A stretch of 64,000 nt of DNA from Gentiana macrophylla (Eukaryota; Streptophyta; Magnoliopsida; Gentianales; Gentianaceae): NCBI GenBank assembly GCA_026214975.1, contig JAOBSW010000571.1:273070-337069 (forward strand), read 5' to 3'. Numbering within the stretch: the stretch's first letter is position 1; each line of letters opens with the position of its first letter. Below are positions 56,930 through 64,000 of the stretch, piece after piece. The translations under genes were made by a program, and so were the position numbers. Under the pieces are notes generated by a model, which made no database searches, had not been told where the DNA came from, and worked only from the letters and a program-made list of their open reading frames with translations.

Positions 56930-58972
56930 AGGTTGGCTATGCTGGTCGACAGATCCTCCGACTCGAGGTTCGCCGATTCACCTTCCTCCATGGCAGAGGT
57001 CACGCATTTCCCATATAAGGAGACGCCTGGCCTTGAACTCATTGAAATATCGCCCAGAATCCAGGAATGGCCTCTCGATCATATAGTAGGCTTTCAAATG
57101 GCAAGACACGCCAAAGTTTGGATCGACCTCTTTGACTTGGTCAATGGCCATGGTAAACCCCCTTCATGCCCCCGAGTCATAAGCGCCACGTCATCTTCGA
57201 GCTCTTTCGAGGCCAAGAAGTCCACTTGGCGGTTTCCGCCGAGTCGTTAAATCATCGGCGAGGGATCGAACGGTGGTATACGAGCCTTAATCGCTTCTCG
57301 CCAGTCGATTGGCCCCTCGAGCCCGACTTCACCGCACTACCGACTTCACCGCCGCTTAACTCGACATCCTCTCGGCTATGTCCTCCCGAGCTTAGACAGA
57401 TCGACTCAGCTTCAAGCCGCGATCATCCAACTTGTTGGCCTTGGCCTTCGCCTTTTCGATCTCCGAGGTCGGGCTTTGTGATAGTCTCTCTCGCCTCAGA
57501 GTCGCCGATGGAGACTCAATTCTATTCAAAGCTACTTTGGTGGCGAAGTCGAGTCTACAATAAGGAATATTATTAACATCGAAGATGCATAAAAATCACG
57601 AAACTCACTTAAAGAAATAAAAGAAGACTCACAACTCGATGACTTTCATTATAAGTCGTCGTAGCTCCTCCGGTGTCATGGCCTCCATCTCTCGCCACAC
57701 TTGTCTCAGGATCGGATCGGTGGAATTTGGTGGTGCGAGGTTACGGACTCCTTCCCGACCCCATGTCGCACTCCTCCGTGGTCTTCGCGCGCTCTAAAAC
57801 GAGGTCCTTTTCGCCTCGCTTCTATCACCCTTGCCTCGCCGGGTTGATTTCTCGTAATCTCGGATGTTGATACGGGGTAGCAGATCGATGGCCTCTCTCG
57901 CCCCGCAGCATACGGTGCCGATGCCGCTTTTGACTTGATCCCGACGATCTCCTCGATCTTCTTGGGATCGGTTTTTGGGTCGGGCATTTTACCCAAAGCG
58001 CCCATCTTCGAGAAAAACTCCATCACAAGCAGGAAAAATCGACATCGTAATACGATTAATACGTAAATAAACACGTAAAAGTACAGTAATACTCAAGTAT
58101 TGCAGCTCATTAACGGACAAAGGTCCTACGAAATGCGTAACATCCTCATCAAGTTCGAGGTACGCGCCCGGCCATTGCCTCGAGATATCGCCGCAGGATA
58201 CAATGAATGCAGTGTTCCGGAGTGGCGATGTCGGGACGAGCGATCTCGGTGGCGCCACACCCGCCGTGGTATTGGATCCGAGCCTCATGCCATTTACGGG
58301 TCTCACAGTACCAAGTGTAGACATCGATGTCCACCAACCCATGTCGAATAAAGAAAATCGGGCTTCCACTCACCCCGAGACGGTTACCTTCCTCACAAAT
58401 TCCGACGTGAGAGGACGCTTTGAAAGTGTACCATCCCGCATCTTGCACTTTGACGGAGTAGTATTGACGGAATAGTCGAACCGAGAACTCGACCTTGGCG
58501 ACTCGACATGCCAACACAAATCCCATAACGCCCTAACGCCGCTTTGGAGCAAGTTGTGGAACGCCGATCTCAGAAGTGTCAAGAACCTCGATAAGACACG
58601 GGTCGGGCGGGAACCTCAATCCCTCCTTTAATCAAGCGTCAGTCAGAATAGCACAGTAATCCGGGAGGAGGATCACAGCAAACCGAAATTGACCATGCGA
58701 TACCATAATGTTTTTCGGGTTAAGAATAGGTATGCCATATCGCGGTGTGCGATGGTCTTGGCTTTCTCCGAGTCGACGAGATATACAACCATACGGCCCT
58801 TGGCCTCTCATCCTCGCTTGACGCTTGGTAGTGGGGTCGTGAGACGACTCTTCTTCTCCACCTTCTTCTTCTTCTCCGTAGCTCTCTCACCGAGACGGTT
58901 GGATGTTCAGAGACCGCCTCTCGTAAGACTCCTCCTCGACAACAATTTCCTCTTTGTTTTGGGAATCGCCAT
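56930..58972 (-). pseudogene. Antisense ORF relic of the second Tat element, PF04195-like
   Basis: The minus-strand ATG at 58972 opens MAIPKTKRKLLSRRS. Downstream, the frame 58149-58526 contains FSVRLFRQYYSVKV, DAGWYTFKAS and, after a degraded part, SPIFFIRHGLVD followed by a WYC motif. The pattern F...R.YYSV....GWY.F....G.......W...FFFV is what I know from the putative gypsy-type transposon domain (PF04195). Further frames at 57989-58369 and 57706-58074 continue it. Position and strand equal those of the relic at 41170-43255. The plus-strand frames over the same bases are shadows. Confidence 0.6.
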
Positions 58973-59418
58973 GCTACTAGGGACATGGACTTGGAAAAAT
59001 ATGCAAGAAACAAAACAAGAAAGAAAACTTAAGCGAGGTTAGGGCTTACTTGAGTTTTCGGCAAAAAGATCGAGATTTGCGTAAGTTTACAATGGCGAAT
59101 GAGAAACGCCAAGATCTCGGGCTCCTTTTATGCTAAGAAAGTCTCTAAATGATTTGAAAGTGGTGGGATTTTGGGCGCTTATAGCTGCAAGCGCTGAGAA
59201 TCAAGTGGCCAAAGCTCCACGCGCCCAATAACAGACGCTTCGCTTCGCACCAATTAATGCCGACAAAGATGACGCCACCCTACGACAAACCTTGTTGGCT
59301 AGAGGGATACCGTGGTTCCCGCCAAAGAAGACCACATGTCGGTAAAAGGTAATTCAAATTTTCGATCCGACTCAAAGACTGGTAGATGAGCTTCCTTCCG
59401 ACCCTGGGGGCTTGGCGA

Positions 59419-59939
59419 TGATACGGGATTTACTCCTCCACGTGGAATTATCTAATTGGTCCATCCGGCATGTGAGAAGTCCGTGTTGGCCATCCACATC
59501 GGATCGATACGAGACGCATGTGTTTTTCTCGCCGCCAGGAGATTCTACAAGTTGTCCGAACTCGAATCCCCACGCCGTTGTTTATCGACCCGAGACCATG
59601 CACTTCGCCCAGTTCCGGGCCCACATCCAAAGAAAGTTACTGGGCAAGGAGGCAGTGGTCCATTTAGTGGGTATTTATGTCAATAGACCTAACCGCCTAA
59701 ACTTAGTAAGGTAAGGCTGACACGTGCCTATAAATACATCATTCCGTGAACTACGTAAGGCTTGATTCCCGAACATTACACAGATACGAGATAATCCAAG
59801 ATACATTCTGACTCAACCACAAAATACCTAAAAACATCATCTTTTGTACAAATCACCACCATTCGACTCTTTACAAACACCACCCTTAGATTACACGCTA
59901 CCAGCTTATTTGGGCAAGTACAAGATATAAAGATCGCCA
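59419..59939 (+). repeat. 3' LTR of the second Tat element
   Basis: 521 bp, ending GATCGCCA, followed by the TSD copy TATAA. The 100-residue frame at 59412-59714 lies inside the LTR and is not conserved in the 5' copy. Confidence 0.88.
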
Positions 59940-59944
59940 TATAA

Positions 59945-60830
59945 TGACAATATGTTATTTTTATTAGTTATGGAAATGAAAGAAATTTGTGGAATGACAA
60001 GTAAACGGATTCTTGTGTACCGTTATCGTTTAAATCCATTTCGAGATTTGTAGCCAGAGTGCAAGAAGACTAGAGCTGGTTGCATACGGTTGAAGGCGGT
60101 TGACCGACAATTGAAAGCGTTTGGCGACGGTTCAAGGCGGTTGCAATCAACGGTCGGCAACATTTAGTGCAAGCGGGTGCGAAGGTCAACAACGGTTGCA
60201 AGCGGTTCACGTGGTTGTAATCAGTTGGTAGTAGTTGTCTAAATTTGTCTTTATTCAACGATTTCAAGTCGTGATGGACTTAGATCGGACGAAAAACCTT
60301 TTTTGCAGTATTAGTTCTCCACTGTTGGATTTTTTTTACACCCTGTAGAGTTTTTTCTCCGTCCAATCAAGAAGTGTGTAAATTTAATAAATTTTGAATT
60401 AAAATGTAATGTAGAAAAATTCTCCCTCGAAAGGTGTAAGAATGTAGGAAATTACTTTCCTTTTCTATCATTTTATTTTCTTCGACATAGTTAAATTTCC
60501 AAAACACTATTACTTCTCAAAAAATAAACACTATTTATTATCATTTTTTAAAATCTATTACTATTATTTATTAAGGGATCAATGGATGATTTTAAAAATT
60601 ATTTTTAAAAATATTTTCCCTCAATCCCCCTTAATTTTATTCAAGTAGTAATTTTTGTTTAGGCCAAAATTTTAATGGCTTTTTTGGGACCATATTACGC
60701 ATGGAGAAATAATTGATAGATTTAATAGGAAAGAAATTGAATGATTGTCGTGATATGCATATAATACTTGTATATAGAAATAAATAAAATCATGGTACCG
60801 AAATTAATTACTATATTTAATGTGATTTTG
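59945..60830. other. Intergenic, with a GGTTG/GGTTC-rich patch
   Basis: 60080-60230 has repeated (C/G)GGTTG and GGTTC words with no fixed period. The rest is AT-rich. TTTCCCTCAATCCCCCTTA (about 60616) matches the inner edge of the palindrome arms, suggesting a shared small repeat. Confidence 0.45.
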
Positions 60831-60848
60831 TAGGACTAGAATATTGTT

Positions 60849-61151
60849 GTTTTTTTTTTTAGGAAAAAAAAAATTTATTTAAGTAAGGTCCGCCAAACAA
60901 GTTTCTGGCGTAATATCAATGCAAGGTAGAAGCTCAAAGTGTTCGAATAAACACATGATAATCCAGATTCTACCTAAAAGACGCTACGACATTTTCATCC
61001 ACTATATAAACACAAAGGAAACATAAGTAAAATTGTACAAAAGGGCCAAACAGCTTTTGAATGCAAGAACTATAAGACGTCAATCTGCACTGGACGCCGA
61101 TCACGTGAAATGCACGGATGCAGTCACTTCCATTTCAAGCCTCAGAATCCC
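60849..61151 (-). mobile_element. Short 5'-truncated LINE-like retroposon
   Basis: TAGGACTAGAATATTGTT at 60831-60848 is repeated at 61152-61169, an 18 bp TSD. The 303 bp insert begins with a T run on the + strand (poly(A) on minus) and has no coding left. A long TSD plus poly(A) is the mark of LINE-driven retroposition. It could be an L1 3' end or a retroposed transcript. Confidence 0.75.
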
Positions 61152-61169
61152 TAGGACTAGAATATTGTT

Positions 61170-62871
61170 AGAAATTATCTTGAACATTTGTAGTAAATAC
61201 CGTAAAATAAGATAAATCGGTAAAATGATTTTAAAACTATGAGCAACCGCTTCTACTCGAATTTTTTGTAAATTATAAAGTCCGTAATTTTTTCAATTCT
61301 TCTAATAGAGATTTTGTAAAATAAATGCTAAAATAAAGCTATAAGCAAACCATCGAGAACCCTAGATAGCCCTGCCAGCAAAGCAACTAAATAAAAAATT
61401 GTTTTTTAATAGTTTAAAATAAATAATTTGTTTTCTAAAATAAAAAAATCAATTAACTCATATAAGTACCCTTTTTTTTTTTTTTCAAAGACGATAGATT
61501 CACACACGCACCATTTTTCACTCCAAGCGGGATTCAATCATAAAAGTATTATGAATGTAAGAAGATTTATTTGAATAAAAATAAATTTCTTAATAAGAAT
61601 GAATATCTCGTCAATTTATAAGGATATCACTTGTAAAGACAAAGTTTATTATTTAGAGCACATGTGTCAGTTATTTTAAAAATATTTATTTCACAATATT
61701 AATCACCATTTATTTTTATTTTACACAATTCTATTTTAAAAAATGCATCAAAATTTGTATAAGATGTATAATTTGTATAGCATTTTGTGTTTTATTCACT
61801 AGATGTAAGTGCAAAATTTACGGATTATATATTTTAAAATTGGAAAAATTAGGTATAAATCCACATTTGCCCTCTTATTTAAGATTTAATCCACACTTTT
61901 TTTTAAGCTATAATAATGACAAAATATATTCAATGGACTAAAATACCCCCTCTTTCATCAAATGAATACACAGTGTCTGTTAACCGATTTCATTCATTAA
62001 TGTCCAAGCCACGTAAGAATTTGCTCATTTTCCATTTGCGTATTTCCGCGCTGAAATTTTCCTCTCACCCACTTATTTATATATAGCACTTCCACCATGG
62101 AATCATCGAGTACAAAGCGCTGGGTTGTGTTTGAAATCAAAGAAGAGTGAGTGTATGAGTAGTGGTTACAGGTTAGGTTCGGGTTCTGGCTACTCTCCTC
62201 GAGTGGGGATGAACCATCTTTTAAGTGTTTTTCTGTTTCTGAATTGAAGAATAAAGTCTTCAGCAGTCGCTCTCTAAGAGTCGTGAAAAGTGGAGGCCAC
62301 ATAGTAGGTAGTATTACCTGTTTCTTCAACCTCATATTTTTGTTATTTATTTTGTTTTTATCAATAAAATTAGAATTTGTTATCCAAAGGAAGCTAATAC
62401 GAGATAAGATGTTCGTAGTAATGCTTAAATGAGATGTTCCTGTGAATCAATGCATCCTCAAATAAAAACTCATGCCTAAAAATATACAAGGAGTAAATTA
62501 GAATTTTGGTTGCACAAGAATGTAGATTCAGAAAGATAGGCTTGAGTTGTTTGAATGAGCCATTTGCTTAGATTCTCAATGATTGATCTGCTTTTAATGT
62601 TTGTGTACTTAGTACTTGGTCAAGCTTGTCGCCATTTGGGATTAATTGAGATGCTATGGTTCACACAATACAAAAAAATTTGCCACTTGACATGAATACA
62701 ATTAAATTCATGTAAGCATGTTTGACAAAACATCTTTGGACTAAGCCTTAGCATCTTGAATCTTTATCATATTCACAATAAAGCAGCCCATACTACATGT
62801 CACTTGATAGGTACAATACTCAAATTCAATAATCTAAACGATCAAATCATTCATATTCTCTTTACTTTGAT
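61170..62871. other. AT-rich region with a possible small gene start
   Basis: 62085-62096 contains TATATATAGC, then CACCATGG around an ATG at 62097 that opens an 18-codon frame ending at 62150; GTGAGTG at the stop could instead be a 5' splice site. A 112-codon minus frame (61997-62335) overlaps it. I recognise no protein family in either. 61850-61950 (TTTAATCCACACTT, then GGACTAAAATACCCC) resembles the outer edges of the palindrome arms near 17600-17670. Confidence 0.3.
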
Positions 62872-63183
62872 ATGAATGCCAAGGAAAACACACCAATTTT
62901 GAATTTCACAGATGAAAACAATGCCGATATATTATTGATGAATAATTCGCCACTTTCAATCAATGACATTTCTACAAATACTTCCAATTTTGATCGGTTT
63001 TCTAGGCATTTCGAGAATCGCGTGAGGTATTTATACGTTATAAGAGATTGCTCACATATCTATCTATATATTAGGAAAACTCTAAACATGTACAATCAAA
63101 AAGTGAAACAAAAACCCTATAATCGATTTTTTAAAGTCGATTTTGTTGGTAAGAAGATAAAAGAACATATATATCGATCTTAG
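62872..63183 (+). CDS. Unrecognised 103-codon frame
   Basis: Starts at an ATG. The N-terminal half is Asn/Ser/Asp-rich and polar; the C-terminal half has RVRYLYVIRDCSHIYLYIRK followed by a Lys-rich end. No family recognised, no signal peptide or membrane segment. It has no visible promoter, splice sites or partner exon. It may be chance in AT-rich DNA or an exon remnant. Confidence 0.2.
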   Translation: MNAKENTPILNFTDENNADILLMNNSPLSINDISTNTSNFDRFSRHFENRVRYLYVIRDCSHIYLYIRKTLNMYNQKVKQKPYNRFFKVDFVGKKIKEHIYRS

Positions 63184-64000
63184 TCAATTTCAAAGATAAT
63201 TATTGTTCATGGTTAAAGCTATCGATGCATAACTAATTAGTTTCAAATGCCTAATCTTATTCACATATTCATTAGTCCCCAGCGCTTGTTCCTTTCGTAA
63301 TCTTATATGTTGAACACATCCGTTGAATGTCATAATTTTTTGAGGTGTCTAAGTATCCAAACAGTGATACAAAGCAGTAAAAATCATTCGCACATTTTCT
63401 TTCCATTGTTTGTCGAATCTTGTGTAATCGTTTCTAAGCCTTTTGGTTGTCGATTTGAATTGTTTTGGACTATTAAAGCATCTACAATCTATACTCAATA
63501 ATCATTCTTGTTATAATATGATGCTTTAGCTTGCTAATTGTTCTATTCTTCAAGCCTTTTACAAACTTGTATTGTAATCGCACAAATTTGTTTCATCAAG
63601 TTTCGCCGTGATATCAGCGGTTTATGTCGTTGTATTGACTTTTTGCACCCTTTGTGTTATAAAAGTTGTTTATGTCATAAGGATCAAACATTAGCAAGCT
63701 CACGACCGTGATAAAGGTTAGTGTGTTCTTGTGTTTGAATACGACATCGACATCGCGTGATACCAAGTATTGTTGTGATATCGACATCGATACTTTGATA
63801 CTGCATCGCGGATAATGATACTATGATACCGAGCATCGTTATTGTGTTGTGGTGTCGAGGTTCACGATTGAAACCGAACGCGAGATCTACGAGCTAATGT
63901 TCCAAGAAGAGGCTAACGCTCCTTGATAATGATGTGTGAATCGAGATCGAGACATGATATTATAAATCATTCGCGCGTAGAGGTTGACTTTATTGAGAAA
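63184..64000. other. AT-rich end of window, with GATAC-type word clusters
   Basis: Frames are short. 63740-63850 has repeated GACATCG, GATAC and GCATCG words. Possibly the untranslated part of a truncated element; it cannot be settled here. Confidence 0.35.

Larger units (their letters stand above)
49914..59939 (+). mobile_element. Second Tat-lineage gypsy retrotransposon, heavily eroded
   Basis: LTRs at 49914-50426 and 59419-59939; TSD TATAA at 49909-49913 and 59940-59944. The primer site TGGCGCCAAGGAGGG starts at 50430 and the polypurine tract is TGGGGGC near 59405. The order is the same as in the element at 30414: gag, PR, RT, RNase H, second RNase H, INT, tandem repeats, antisense ORF. 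It is 10.0 kb with no large insertion. Indels are far more frequent than in the first element, so hardly any domain survives in one frame. Confidence 0.92.

Noticed and set aside
58100..58475. Plus-strand frames over the second antisense ORF
   Set aside because: Shadows of the minus-strand coding text with the YYSV/GWY motif; no domain on the plus strand.
59412..59714. 100-residue frame in the 3' LTR of the second Tat element
   Set aside because: Lies in LTR sequence and is not preserved in the 5' LTR.

Overview
The window is nuclear DNA of a flowering plant, from a repeat-dense intergenic region. Evidence: Ty1/copia and Tat-lineage Ty3/gypsy retrotransposons, a tRNA-derived SINE ending in T, Stowaway-like and Mutator-like MITEs, plant primer-binding sites beginning TGGCGC, and a berberine-bridge-enzyme-like (BBE-like) gene remnant. 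I see no bacterial, viral-episome or organellar organisation, no CRISPR array, no rRNA or true tRNA gene, and no convincingly intact host gene. I cannot name the species. A eudicot is likely, but that is inference. || Layout: 1-2026 is AT-rich and holds a three-copy ~200 bp tandem array built around a small hairpin. 2027-8874 is a decayed Ty1/copia element (gag, integrase and RT/RNase H relics, 3' LTR); a SINE with a 17 bp target-site duplication (TSD) sits in its pol, and a solo LTR with TSD CATGC sits in its 3' LTR. 9369-16377 is a complete but non-coding LTR element on the minus strand (TSD AAACA, primer-binding site resembling tRNA-Asp). 17051-17312 is a Stowaway-like MITE. 17557-25153 is a 7.6 kb imperfect palindrome with arms of about 3.5 kb. 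Both arms carry the same gene-derived segments (a transit-peptide-like exon and a PPR-protein-like N-terminal piece) and a minisatellite. || 25154-30408 holds two small MITEs, a perfect-stem hairpin and a 1.85 kb solo copia LTR. 30414-44277 is a 13.9 kb Tat-lineage gypsy element (TSD GCGCA) with gag-PR-RT-RNaseH-second RNaseH-INT, 74 bp tandem repeats after INT, and an antisense extra ORF relic. Its gag was later split by an internally deleted copia element (32182-35826) of the same family as the one at 2027-8874. 44524-46709 is a solo LTR (TSD TTTAT) holding five units of a palindromic GCGTACGC motif. 47806-49440 is a frameshifted BBE-like gene on the minus strand. 49914-59939 is a second, more eroded Tat element (TSD TATAA) with the same architecture, including the antisense ORF. 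60849-61151 is a short LINE-like retroposon with an 18 bp TSD. The remainder to 64000 is AT-rich with only weak coding signals. || The window reads as layered insertion into old non-coding DNA beside a dying BBE-like gene. Insertion order is clear in three places: copia into Tat gag, SINE into copia pol, solo LTR into copia LTR. The most unusual structure is the large palindrome, whose transcript could fold into a multi-kilobase hairpin carrying host-gene sequence. The second is the paired Tat elements with antisense ORFs and post-integrase tandem arrays.
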